A stretch of 64,000 bases of DNA, from assembly GCA_022774755.1 (NCBI GenBank), contig JALFLK010000009.1:62001-126000 (forward strand), written 5' to 3'. Below, piece after piece: positions 1 through 7,572 of this stretch. Both the position numbers and the translations under genes were made by a program. Source of the DNA: a bacterium (GTDB lineage Bacteria; Bacillota; Clostridia; Oscillospirales; Acutalibacteraceae). The notes beneath the pieces were generated by a model. That model made no database searches, had not been told where the DNA came from, and saw nothing but the letters and a program-made list of their open reading frames with translations. The stretch's first letter is position 1. Each line of letters begins with the position of its first letter.

Positions 1-2
1 AC

Positions 3-941
3 GGCTGTGAAAGCAAAATATCTCTGCAAACAGCAATGGAACTCTGTGTAATGAGTTATTCGGAAGAGGGACTGCAAATCTCACCGACTATTCACGACGG
101 CAGACTCAAGACGGTTCAACAATTACTTCTGGGCTTTATTTTAGATGTTGACAGAATTTGCCGTAAGCACAATATTCAGTATTTTCTCGGCGGAGGAACG
201 CTATTGGGAGCAGTGCGCCACGGCGGATTTATCCCTTGGGATGACGATGCTGATATTATGATGCTTCGCAAAGATTACGATAAATTTTTAGAGCTTGCCC
301 CCTCGGAGCTCCATAAGGGACTCAGTTTGCAGTCTAATGTTTACGATAAAAATTGCCACTATGAGTTTTCAAAAATACGCCTTGACAACACGGTTTTTGC
401 AACGGTGTTTTCCAGGGAACACACGGAAATGCACAATGGTCTTTCACTTGATATTTTCTGCCACGACGCAACGGCAAATTCTTCTTTGGGCAGAAAACTG
501 CATAAAAACGCCACTATCTTTTTCCGGGCACTTGTGTTTAATAAATGGAATCACAGAAAAATGGATAACGGCAATAAAGCGGCGTCCTTTGTTGGCAACT
601 TTTGCAAGCGGGTATTTCCCCTTAATTTTTCGCAAAAACTGCTTAACAAGACAATGAGCCTGTTCAAAAACAAAAAAAATCCACGCTATTTATACGACGG
701 TATGGGCAGGAATATTTACAACGGCGAGTTTCCCGCAAGCTATCTAAGCAAAGCCGTGTATGTTGACTTTGAGGGATACAAGCTTCCTGTGCCTGCCGAA
801 TATGACAAGTACTTAAAGTATCTGTACGGCGACTATATGAAACTGCCCCCGGCAAGTCAAAGAATTCAATGCCACGATATAAAGCTGTTCGATTTAGGCG
901 AATATAGCCAATTTACACTAAAATCTGATATAAAGCCATAA
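3..941 (+). CDS. LicD-family phosphotransferase-like protein, 5' partial
   Basis: The reading frame is open from the first bases of the window and the ATG at 36 has no ribosome-binding site, so the true start is probably upstream and this is the 3' part of the gene. Counting from that ATG, residues 51-75 carry the LicD signature (LGGGTLLGAVRH, then an IPWDDDADI acidic cluster at about 67-74) expected to bind a metal-nucleotide. LicD proteins transfer phosphocholine or related phospho-groups onto cell-surface glycans or teichoic acids. The rest of the chain is basic and aromatic-rich with no visible membrane segment, so a cytoplasmic enzyme acting on lipid-linked glycan precursors is likely. 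It converges on the next gene and shares a bidirectional terminator with it. Family assignment is firm; the substrate is unknown. Confidence 0.85.
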   Translation, partial: GCESKISLQTAMELCVMSYSEEGLQISPTIHDGRLKTVQQLLLGFILDVDRICRKHNIQYFLGGGTLLGAVRHGGFIPWDDDADIMMLRKDYDKFLELAPSELHKGLSLQSNVYDKNCHYEFSKIRLDNTVFATVFSREHTEMHNGLSLDIFCHDATANSSLGRKLHKNATIFFRALVFNKWNHRKMDNGNKAASFVGNFCKRVFPLNFSQKLLNKTMSLFKNKKNPRYLYDGMGRNIYNGEFPASYLSKAVYVDFEGYKLPVPAEYDKYLKYLYGDYMKLPPASQRIQCHDIKLFDLGEYSQFTLKSDIKP

Positions 942-1053
942 TAGGGTATTTAGTTTTTAGTATCAGATTAAAAGAATAGTATGAAAAAAATATCCTGAAA
1001 AGCAGAAAAAATACATCTATTTACGGAACATCAACGCCTTAATACAACAGCAC

Positions 1054-1085
1054 AAAACCGCCTGCGTAATTATGCAGGCGGTTTT
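1054..1085. terminator. Bidirectional intrinsic terminator
   Basis: A 12-bp perfect inverted repeat (AAAACCGCCTGC and its complement, 8-nt loop) lies between two convergent genes. T-rich sequence follows the stem on both strands, so it can end the licD-like transcript and the dockerin protein transcript. Confidence 0.8.
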
Positions 1086-1129
1086 GCTGTTTTACTATGA
1101 CAAAATTGATTAAAAGGAATTTATATATT

Positions 1130-2662
1130 TTATTGTAATTTAGCGCAAATGGTCTGTATTGCCGTAGCGTCTGTAATGTTTACAGAGCCGTCTGCGTCTG
1201 TGTCGGAGAAAGAAATCTGCATATCATTAAGGCTTGATAATTTTGCTATATACATCTGAAGAACCGTTGCGTCGATTATTGAAATTTCACCGTTGCCGTC
1301 AACATCTCCGTTAAGTCCCAAGGTGTTTGTCTTGGTGTAAATATGCATAGCTGAAATCTTATAATTGCTCATTTTGTTGTTTGGCGTGTCGCTTTGAGAA
1401 ATACAGAAATATCCGTCCTTGTCAAGCATCATTCCGTATATACTGCCTTTTTCAGCTTCATTGGCTGAAAGTGTATACACGGCTTTTTTGTTTGTTCCGT
1501 CAATATTCACCGAGTAAATAGTATCTGACGTGTTGTAGTAAATTGAGTTTCCGCAGACGGATATTCTGGCGAATTTATTTACCCAATAAGAAGTGTGTTG
1601 AGAGTTTGCATACCAAACCTCGGGGATAGAAAGCAACGACTTTTGGTCAGTGCCGTCAAAAACTAAAATGTTTCCCTTATCGGAATTTTCCGAAAGATTA
1701 GAAATATAGTAGTATTTGCCGTCGGCGTAATAAATTTTGGTGTTTATGTTATCCCAAAAGTAATCGTCAAAATCAGTGCTGTCTGCAGAATCAGCGGCGA
1801 TCCAGTCGTAATGGCTTCTGTAGGAAGAATTCAACATTGCGTCATCGCTTTTAAGTAAGAACTTGTGGGAAACATTGCCCAGTATATCATATGTAGGGTC
1901 ATCCCATGTAGTGTCTGTATGATAGTATTTACCGTTTATTTCAACTAATGACCAGGCGTGGTTCATCGAATTGCTTACAACCATTGAGGCTTTAATGCCA
2001 ACCTTTGAAAGCAGATAGTTATAGGCTAAAGCATAACCCTGACAAACTGCACGGCCGTTTACCAAAGCACCGTATGCATTAAAAATTTCAGGGGCAGATT
2101 TTCCTCCGTCTGCCTCGTATTCATCGGACGCATACTGACAATTCAACGCCAGGTTGTCGTGCAGTACCATTGCTTTTACCGAATCGCTCCACCCGGGGTG
2201 AATATCGGCGGTCATATTATTGCACGCATCTTCAAATTTGTTTTCAAGGGACGGGATTTCGCTTGTGCTGAAAATATATTTAGGCACAAACGCCACTATC
2301 TGGGAATTGCTGTTGCTGCTATAAGAGTAAGAGGATGGGTTGACGTAAAAAATATCAGGATTGTCAAACAAAACTTTCAGGAATAAATCCGTCATATCCG
2401 AAATTTGTATTTTATATGAGGATAAATCAATTCTGGTTTTAAAACTGCGGAAACCGGCGGACAAATAATCACATACATCCTGTGAAAAGCTTGCTTCGGA
2501 TTTGCCGTATTCAAAGCTGTTTGTATATGCCGAAGAAAGCTTGCTTTCTGTTTCTGCCGCTGAAACGCTGAACAAACCGCCGACAGCGGTTGCTCCGCAC
2601 AATAGTATAAGAGCCGATAAAATGCCGCTTAACAGTCTTAATCTAAGAGAATTTTTATACAT
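1130..2662 (-). CDS. Secreted transglutaminase-like protein with C-terminal dockerin
   Basis: 510 residues. The signal peptide spans about 1-36 (basic start, hydrophobic core, cleavage near VSAA). The middle carries a transglutaminase/protease-like fold with the catalytic triad visible: Cys207 in GRAVCQGYA, His235 in NHAWSLV and Asp250 in YYHTDTTWDDP. Residues 300-440 are a Tyr-rich repetitive stretch with propeller-like segments of unknown function. Residues about 446-510 form a type I dockerin with two calcium loops (GDVDGNGEISIID and SDTDADGSVNITD), ending almost at the C-terminus. The protein should be exported and attached to a cohesin scaffold. Bacterial members of this fold can be proteases, cross-linkers or inactive, so the reaction is not settled. 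A ribosome-binding site (AAGGGGG) precedes the ATG, and a sigma-A promoter lies about 75 bases upstream. Confidence 0.87.
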   Translation of the reverse strand: MYKNSLRLRLLSGILSALILLCGATAVGGLFSVSAAETESKLSSAYTNSFEYGKSEASFSQDVCDYLSAGFRSFKTRIDLSSYKIQISDMTDLFLKVLFDNPDIFYVNPSSYSYSSNSNSQIVAFVPKYIFSTSEIPSLENKFEDACNNMTADIHPGWSDSVKAMVLHDNLALNCQYASDEYEADGGKSAPEIFNAYGALVNGRAVCQGYALAYNYLLSKVGIKASMVVSNSMNHAWSLVEINGKYYHTDTTWDDPTYDILGNVSHKFLLKSDDAMLNSSYRSHYDWIAADSADSTDFDDYFWDNINTKIYYADGKYYYISNLSENSDKGNILVFDGTDQKSLLSIPEVWYANSQHTSYWVNKFARISVCGNSIYYNTSDTIYSVNIDGTNKKAVYTLSANEAEKGSIYGMMLDKDGYFCISQSDTPNNKMSNYKISAMHIYTKTNTLGLNGDVDGNGEISIIDATVLQMYIAKLSSLNDMQISFSDTDADGSVNITDATAIQTICAKLQ

Positions 2663-2736
2663 ATGACTGCCCCCTTAATATAAATCGCAAATACGTTAAT
2701 TATCTGTGATTTAATTTTCATTATTTCCCCAACTGT

Positions 2737-2765
2737 ATTGTATTACAATCTATATCAAAAGTCAA
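2737..2765 (-). promoter_or_regulatory. Sigma-A promoter of the transglutaminase-dockerin gene
   Basis: Read on the minus strand: -35 TTGACT, a 17-nt spacer, -10 TACAAT, about 75 bases before the start codon. Spacing is optimal and both boxes are close to consensus. Confidence 0.7.
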
Positions 2766-2976
2766 TAAAAGTTGACAAAATTATGTATAATTTGCGAATA
2801 ACGCTCAAGTGCAGTTTTGATTGTTAATAAAAAATGTCCGCTTATCTATGTTAATATCCCATTGAGAAGGCAAAAAATATTTCTTTCGCTCTGCACAAGG
2901 GCATTTTTATTATTACGCTTTATAATCGTTGGGATGATAAGATTATGTCTGTTTATATCTGCTTATATCTGCTGAA

Positions 2977-3004
2977 AAAGGGTGCGGAAAATCCGCACCC
3001 CTTT
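2977..3004 (-). terminator. Intrinsic terminator after the WYL regulator
   Basis: A GC-rich 9-bp stem (GGGTGCGGA with its complement, AAA loop) is followed on the minus strand by a T-rich run, just downstream of the regulator's stop codon. Confidence 0.8.
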
Positions 3005-3030
3005 GCAAAAAGTATCTTTTGACTGACAGT

Positions 3031-4035
3031 TTATTGATATAGTTTTGAAACGCTTTCTAAATAATCCCGGTATTTTCCCACAGCGTCCGGCGGAGAAAGC
3101 AGTTTCACCTTATCGCCCAAGGCAAAAAGCCAGCCGAAAAACTGGGGACTCAACGCTACTTTAACTGAAATGCAGAATGTTGCGTTACTTTCCTTTGAAA
3201 CAAACACATCCTTGCCGAACCTGTCTGCAATAACCCCGATTAAATCATTGTCAACCGAAAGCTTTATGGTTGTTTCATCTCCGGCATACATAGAGAAAAC
3301 AGCTTTAGCATAGGAAGCAATATCAAAATTTTCAAAGGTCTCTTTTCCGTACCTTGTCTCGTCAGTCAGTTCGATATTTTCCATTTTGTCAACCCTGTAA
3401 TGCCTTAGGGTATTAGAATTATCGTCAAAGGCAATAAGATAATAGTTTTCGTCGTCCCAGCTCAGTGCCCACGGCGAAACGGTATATAGAGCTCCGTTAC
3501 GGCGGGGAATTTTTTTGATTGTTTCCGTACTGCCGAAGTCCAGCACCCATTTGTAATACTTAAATGTAATTTTCTTCTCCCGAGATATCGCCGTATGCAG
3601 CTTGTCAACATTGTAATAAATTTTTTCGTTTGCGGTTTTTACACGGTTAGTTACCACAACCTGCCTTTGAAGATATTTTGCATCATTTTCCGAGCATAGC
3701 TTTTCAAGCTTGCCGATAAGCTCCATACTCTTCTTTGTAGTGATAAATTTTGAGCTTTGAATAGCGTCAACCAACAGCTTGAGCTCCGGCATCTGAAATT
3801 CTCTTGAGCCTATGTAATAGCCTGTGACCGAGGTTTTTTCCCTGCAAATATCAAGCCCGAAATTTTCAAGCGTTTCCAAATCGCTGTATATGCTTTTGCG
3901 CTCTGAGGGAATACCTGCATTGTTCAAATATTCAATAATGTCGTTTACGGTTATTTTATGGTTTTCGTCGGTTTTTTCAAGCAGAAGCTTTGCTATATAC
4001 AGTATTTTTTCTTTTTGCCGTGATTTTCTTGCCAT
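3031..4035 (-). CDS. WYL-domain transcriptional regulator (DeoR-like HTH)
   Basis: 334 residues. An N-terminal winged helix (about 8-75) is of the type found in WYL regulators. The WYL domain (about 140-225) contains the ENYYLIAFDD segment corresponding to the WYL core and the RHYRVDKM strand that follows. A WCX-type C-terminal region ends the protein. WYL proteins sense a ligand, often a nucleotide or nucleic acid, and control transcription; the ligand here is unknown. The ribosome-binding site GAGGGG precedes the ATG. The gene lies 25 bases downstream of the AEC transporter on the same strand, so the two are probably co-transcribed, and a terminator follows directly. Confidence 0.85.
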   Translation of the reverse strand: MARKSRQKEKILYIAKLLLEKTDENHKITVNDIIEYLNNAGIPSERKSIYSDLETLENFGLDICREKTSVTGYYIGSREFQMPELKLLVDAIQSSKFITTKKSMELIGKLEKLCSENDAKYLQRQVVVTNRVKTANEKIYYNVDKLHTAISREKKITFKYYKWVLDFGSTETIKKIPRRNGALYTVSPWALSWDDENYYLIAFDDNSNTLRHYRVDKMENIELTDETRYGKETFENFDIASYAKAVFSMYAGDETTIKLSVDNDLIGVIADRFGKDVFVSKESNATFCISVKVALSPQFFGWLFALGDKVKLLSPPDAVGKYRDYLESVSKLYQ

Positions 4036-4060
4036 AATAAATTACCCCTCTTTTGTAATA

Positions 4061-4987
4061 TTATGAAAGTGCCATTGCCGCCGAGATTATTATCGGCATT
4101 GTGGCAACAGAAAGCAGTGTTGTTGCAGAAACAAGGCCCACAGAAAGCTCCACATCAGCCTTGAATTTTGTGGCAAACATTGTGGTTGCAGCGGCAACCG
4201 GCGCACAGGAAGCAATAGCGCAGGACACCAGAATATCGCCCCTGACTCCGCAGGCGTACATTGCAAAAATTGAAAGTATTGGAATAAAAATCAATCTTAA
4301 GGACATAGAAACGTATGCCCATTTGTCGCTGAATACTTTTTTAAGATTAGCTCCTGCAAGATAAAATCCGATTATTATCATCGGCACAGGAGTGTTAAGA
4401 TTAGCCAGATATTCAACAGGAGACGCCAAAACCGAAGGCAGTTCTACTGACATTAAAAACAACAGCAGTCCGGCAATTACGCCCAGTACACCGGGATTTA
4501 AGAGCAGTTTTTTTACGGAAAGGTCACTCTTTCTTCCACTCATTGAAAAAAGTCCGTAGGTCCATATAATGATGTTGAAAACGGCTACAAAAACAGAGCC
4601 GTAAAATACACCGTCTTTGCCTAAAATTGCCGATTGTAAAGGAAGCGACATAAATCCGCAGTTTGAAAAAACCGTTCCGAACCTGAGCACCTTGCGCCTT
4701 GCAATATCTTTATCTTTAACAATTATGTTTACCGCAAAAATTGAACCTGTCATTATTAAGGTGGAGCATAGAGCTGTGATTCCCAGATTGAGCAGCATAT
4801 CGGAATTAAATTCACGCTGAAAAGCATTTATCATAACGCAGGGAGTTACAATATAGAGGACTAAATCCGTCATTTTTTTTGCGGCGTTTTCGTTGAGCAG
4901 TTTTGTTTTTCCGCACAAAAATCCTACGCCTATAAGCAGGAATAAAATGATTACCTGCTGTGATACCATTATAAAATTTTCCGCCAT
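4061..4987 (-). CDS. AEC-family (auxin efflux carrier-like) transporter
   Basis: 308 residues, very hydrophobic, with about ten predicted membrane segments in two halves of five. Features of the AEC family are the early GFLCGKTKLL loop, NCGFMSLPL at about 112-120, and the IASCAPVAAATTMFA segment near 265. Bacterial members carry organic acids such as malate or malonate, or other small anions, but the substrate cannot be read from sequence. It is the first gene of a likely two-gene unit with the WYL regulator, which could respond to the same metabolite. Confidence 0.85.
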   Translation of the reverse strand: MAENFIMVSQQVIILFLLIGVGFLCGKTKLLNENAAKKMTDLVLYIVTPCVMINAFQREFNSDMLLNLGITALCSTLIMTGSIFAVNIIVKDKDIARRKVLRFGTVFSNCGFMSLPLQSAILGKDGVFYGSVFVAVFNIIIWTYGLFSMSGRKSDLSVKKLLLNPGVLGVIAGLLLFLMSVELPSVLASPVEYLANLNTPVPMIIIGFYLAGANLKKVFSDKWAYVSMSLRLIFIPILSIFAMYACGVRGDILVSCAIASCAPVAAATTMFATKFKADVELSVGLVSATTLLSVATMPIIISAAMALS

Positions 4988-5286
4988 TTTTCGACCTTCC
5001 CCTGTATAATAACCGTTTTTTCTGAAAAATAATTTTACACTATTTATTATATCAAAGCCCCTGATAAATACAATATTTTAACAGTAAAGTTTTAAAATTG
5101 TTGATAACTGTATCTAAAAAATTTATTATTGCTTTAAAAATTTATTGGAAAAGCTGAATTTTACTGGGTTTGTTGACATTTTCAGCGGTTATGGATATAA
5201 TATTGTGTGTAAAATAATCGTGATTTTACAGGTTATATTGGTTTTAATTTTTATTTTTCTAAAATATTAGAAAGAAGGAAGCGTTT
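4988..5286. other. Divergent intergenic region
   Basis: This 299-base AT-rich gap lies between the AEC transporter (minus) and the H1-like gene (plus). It holds the strong promoter for the H1-like gene; no gene is seen. Confidence 0.55.
5173..5201 (+). promoter_or_regulatory. Sigma-A promoter of the H1-like DUF6465 gene
   Basis: Consensus -35 TTGACA, 17-nt spacer and consensus -10 TATAAT. The match is perfect, which suggests high expression. The untranslated leader would be about 78 nt. Confidence 0.85.
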
Positions 5287-5682
5287 ATGGCAACAACAAA
5301 GAAAACAGAGACAGTAAAGAAGACAGAAACCGCTGCAGCCGCTAAAACTGCAGAGAAAAAAGAAACAGCCCCCAAGAAAACTGCTGAAAAGAAAACAACA
5401 GCAAAGGCTGCTCCAAAGACAACTGCTAAAACAGCGGCAAAAAAGCCTGCTGTAAAGAAGACAGCTCCAAAGAAGCCTGCAGTTAAAAAGGCTGAAGCAA
5501 AAACAGAAGTATTCGTAGAGTATGGTCCGGCTCAGGTAGCTGTTGATGAGGTTATAAAGAATGTAAAGGCTACATACGGCAAGGATGTTAAAGAGCTTAA
5601 GGTTTACATCAAGCCCGACGAGAGCAAGGCTTACTTTGTAGCAGACGGCGTTGAAGGCGAAATGGACGTATATTTCTGCTGA
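5287..5682 (+). CDS. Histone H1-like Lys/Ala-rich protein with DUF6465 domain
   Basis: 131 residues. Residues 1-75 are an almost pure Lys/Ala/Thr/Pro tail with repeated AAKKP and APKK units, like eukaryotic H1 tails and bacterial H1-like proteins. Residues about 76-131 match the small DUF6465 domain (VFVEYGPAQV, then LKVYIKPDESKAYFVADG). The basic tail should bind nucleic acid or another polyanion; the role of the domain is not known. A perfect promoter and AAGGAA ribosome-binding site precede the gene and a terminator follows, so it is a single-gene, probably abundant transcript. A nucleoid- or RNA-associated role is inference. Confidence 0.8.
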   Translation: MATTKKTETVKKTETAAAAKTAEKKETAPKKTAEKKTTAKAAPKTTAKTAAKKPAVKKTAPKKPAVKKAEAKTEVFVEYGPAQVAVDEVIKNVKATYGKDVKELKVYIKPDESKAYFVADGVEGEMDVYFC

Positions 5683-5705
5683 TTAGCCGATTAAAATTAA
5701 AAGTT

Positions 5706-5737
5706 AAAGGACAGGGTGAACCTGTCCTTTTTGTTTT
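5706..5737 (+). terminator. Intrinsic terminator of the H1-like gene
   Basis: A 10-bp perfect stem (AAAGGACAGG and complement, 5-nt loop) is followed by TTGTTTT. Confidence 0.85.
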
Positions 5738-5739
5738 AC

Positions 5740-5864
5740 TAAGGAAACACTGATTAAATCGTTTGTGCATATTGCGCCGTCAGATTTTTTGGGCAGGCTG
5801 ACGGAAAAGATGCAAGCAAGATGTGCAAACAATCTTATGATGTGATTTATTCAGTATTTCCCTA
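5740..5864. repeat. MITE-like interspersed element with imperfect terminal inverted repeats
   Basis: The ends form a 21-base terminal inverted repeat with 18 matches (TAAGGAAACACTGATTAAAT at 5740 against the complement of the right end at 5844-5864). Inside there is a perfect 7-bp hairpin (CCGTCAG at 5777, CTGACGG at 5798). It encodes nothing. A half copy in inverted orientation lies at 58593-58650, which shows that it is a dispersed family. Confidence 0.7.
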
Positions 5865-5983
5865 ATACTAATGCCCAACTAAATTTGGCTTATGGTCAAT
5901 AGTTGGTGCAAGTACGAAAATGAATAATTGAACATAAAAAGCGGCGGCGTTAGATAAACGCAAATTCAGATGGAACGCAAATA

Positions 5984-6016
5984 AAAAAGAGGCAGTTTAA
6001 AACTGTCTCTTTTTTA
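5984..6016. terminator. Bidirectional terminator hairpin
   Basis: An AGAGGCAGTTT stem with its complement is flanked by A-runs and T-runs on both sides. It lies 3' of the minus-strand gene that ends at 6057. The preceding 110 bases (5870-5980) show no gene. Confidence 0.65.
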
Positions 6017-6056
6017 TTATAAAAACACAAATTAAGAAATTAGGAGAAAAGGAAAG

Positions 6057-6635
6057 CTAATTAAATATTGAGAATAAATCCTCAACTGAACAGGGGCTGT
6101 TTTTGTAGTAACATTGGAAACCGCCGCCCCAGCTGTTGTGCTCTACACAAAAGTCGGTTTCGCCGCCGCAAATGTTCCTGATTTCGTCATTAAGCTCGGA
6201 ATAGCTTATCCCAGAATCAAACAGGTCGAAAGCCAGATTAGTAGATTCCAAAACAGGCTCTCCTTCGGGACAAAGCCCGAAATCGTGCCATATTTCCTGA
6301 ATGCTTCTGACATCCTTGACAAGCTCAATAGTCTTGGGACTCTTAACATTTACGGTTATATAAAAGTTTACACTTGGATTTGCTTGGGGAATAACAGCTC
6401 CGTTACTCATAATGTTGTGCGAAAACAGCATCGTGTTAGAGTTTATGCAAAGATACCTGTAAATTCCCGCTTCACATATATAATCATCTTTAAAGGGAGC
6501 AGAGGAATGATGAAAAAGCTTTTGACCCTCAGGAGCAAGGTCACCGTTAATAACCTCACAGCCAAAGGTTTCGGAGAGACGTTTATCGAACAACATAGAA
6601 ATTTCGGTGTTTCCTTTATACAAGAATCCAACCAT
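6057..6635 (-). CDS. Uncharacterised protein
   Basis: 192 residues from the chosen ATG; a TTG 21 bases further upstream is possible but lies inside the AAGGGAG ribosome-binding region. I do not recognise a family. The chain has a mixed soluble composition with several Cys residues and motifs such as CEVINGDLAPEG near residue 25 and WGGGFQCYY near 175. There is no signal peptide or membrane segment. A similar-length frame on the opposite strand has worse composition and no ribosome-binding site. Bidirectional terminators flank this gene and its upstream neighbour, so it is probably monocistronic. Confidence 0.65.
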   Translation of the reverse strand: MVGFLYKGNTEISMLFDKRLSETFGCEVINGDLAPEGQKLFHHSSAPFKDDYICEAGIYRYLCINSNTMLFSHNIMSNGAVIPQANPSVNFYITVNVKSPKTIELVKDVRSIQEIWHDFGLCPEGEPVLESTNLAFDLFDSGISYSELNDEIRNICGGETDFCVEHNSWGGGFQCYYKNSPCSVEDLFSIFN

Positions 6636-6791
6636 TATCAGCGTCGCTCCCTTCAAGATGTTGTCTGTATTATAAATCCCTTATGTGAAACATCAAGAAT
6701 AGTTATATGAAGATTACTTGAAAATATTACGAACAAACAGAGAAAACTGCATAATTATTGTATTTATCAAAATTGTTGGAACTTCTATACG

Positions 6792-6823
6792 AAAAAGAGC
6801 CTGATTTTAAACCAGACTCTTTT
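6792..6823 (-). terminator. Intrinsic terminator of the four-helix membrane protein gene
   Basis: The stem AAAAGAG-CTGA/CAG-CTCTTTT has one mismatch and is followed on the minus strand by a T-run, just 3' of the stop at 6849. Confidence 0.65.
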
Positions 6824-6848
6824 GAATATTCTTTAGACTTTTCAGTTT

Positions 6849-7424
6849 TTATTTTTTACCGTGAATTTCATTTAAAATTTTATCAATTTCGTCTTCGGCG
6901 TTGGTAGAGGATTTTTTGTAATCGCCCACAGAATAATTATCGAAGAAATCGTCATTATCTTCTGATAAAGGCTTTTTATTGCTATTGTTTTTATTGCCGT
7001 TATCTGCCGTGGGCTTTCTGTGACGGTCTCCCTCATATTCTTCAATATCCAGGTCAACATCCAGTTCGGGCTCGGGCATATTGCGTTTTTTGCTGAAGAA
7101 CATATCCCCCAAAAACAGGCCGAAAATGCTCGACACGAGATAAATTGCAACAAAAATAATGTTGCCGGCGCTTATTCCGTTATAAATGAGCATACTGGGA
7201 ATATAGATAATCGGAGCTACCAGAGAAAAGAAAAAGTCGATTCCGTATTTACCGCCGTAAATAAGAGAAGATATAATTGCCGTCAGCGGAAAAACAATGT
7301 CGTACAAAACGGGGGTAAAGTCCTGATATGCCGCTCCGGTAAACACAAAAAACAGGGGCGTAAGCATATAGACAAGCAGTATTACAACAGCGTATGGAAC
7401 ATATTTTTTTACTGTACTCAACAT
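6849..7424 (-). CDS. Uncharacterised four-helix membrane protein with acidic tail
   Basis: 191 residues. Four hydrophobic helices (about 11-33, 40-57, 63-83 and 88-108) are followed by a hydrophilic tail rich in Asp, Glu, Asn and Lys (about 112-191) that should lie in the cytoplasm. The ATG is preceded by a weak AGAGGTAAT-type ribosome-binding site. No enzyme motif is visible. It stands alone, divergent from mgtE, with its own terminator. No function is proposed. Confidence 0.7.
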   Translation of the reverse strand: MLSTVKKYVPYAVVILLVYMLTPLFFVFTGAAYQDFTPVLYDIVFPLTAIISSLIYGGKYGIDFFFSLVAPIIYIPSMLIYNGISAGNIIFVAIYLVSSIFGLFLGDMFFSKKRNMPEPELDVDLDIEEYEGDRHRKPTADNGNKNNSNKKPLSEDNDDFFDNYSVGDYKKSSTNAEDEIDKILNEIHGKK

Positions 7425-7537
7425 AACGATTACCTCTGGATATAATAAATTATAGAATAATTATATATGGTTTCCGAAAGAAAATCAAGGAATAAAAATA
7501 CTATCTTAAAAATTACTTAAATCTTACATTTACTTAA

Positions 7538-7566
7538 TTGACAATGACCGATAAAAGGTATAAAAT
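7538..7566 (+). promoter_or_regulatory. Sigma-A promoter of the mgtE leader
   Basis: Consensus TTGACA, 17-nt spacer, TAAAAT. It predicts a leader of about 175 nt before mgtE that contains a short ORF and pairing segments. Confidence 0.75.
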
Positions 7567-7572
7567 TAGTCG

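Larger units (their letters stand above)
2663..3030. other. Intergenic region
   Basis: This 368-base AT-rich gap holds the promoter of the dockerin protein near its low-coordinate end and the terminator of the WYL regulator at its high-coordinate end. Between 2850 and 2970 I see only short AT-rich direct repeats (TTATATCTGC twice) and no supportable gene. Confidence 0.6.

Noticed and set aside
2772-2791. Plus-strand promoter TTGACA...TATAAT
   Set aside because: The spacing between boxes is only 8 bases and no plus-strand gene follows.
6114-6710. 198-residue open frame on the plus strand over the minus-strand gene at 6057-6635
   Set aside because: No ribosome-binding site and atypical composition; the minus-strand frame has a good site and a terminator after its stop.
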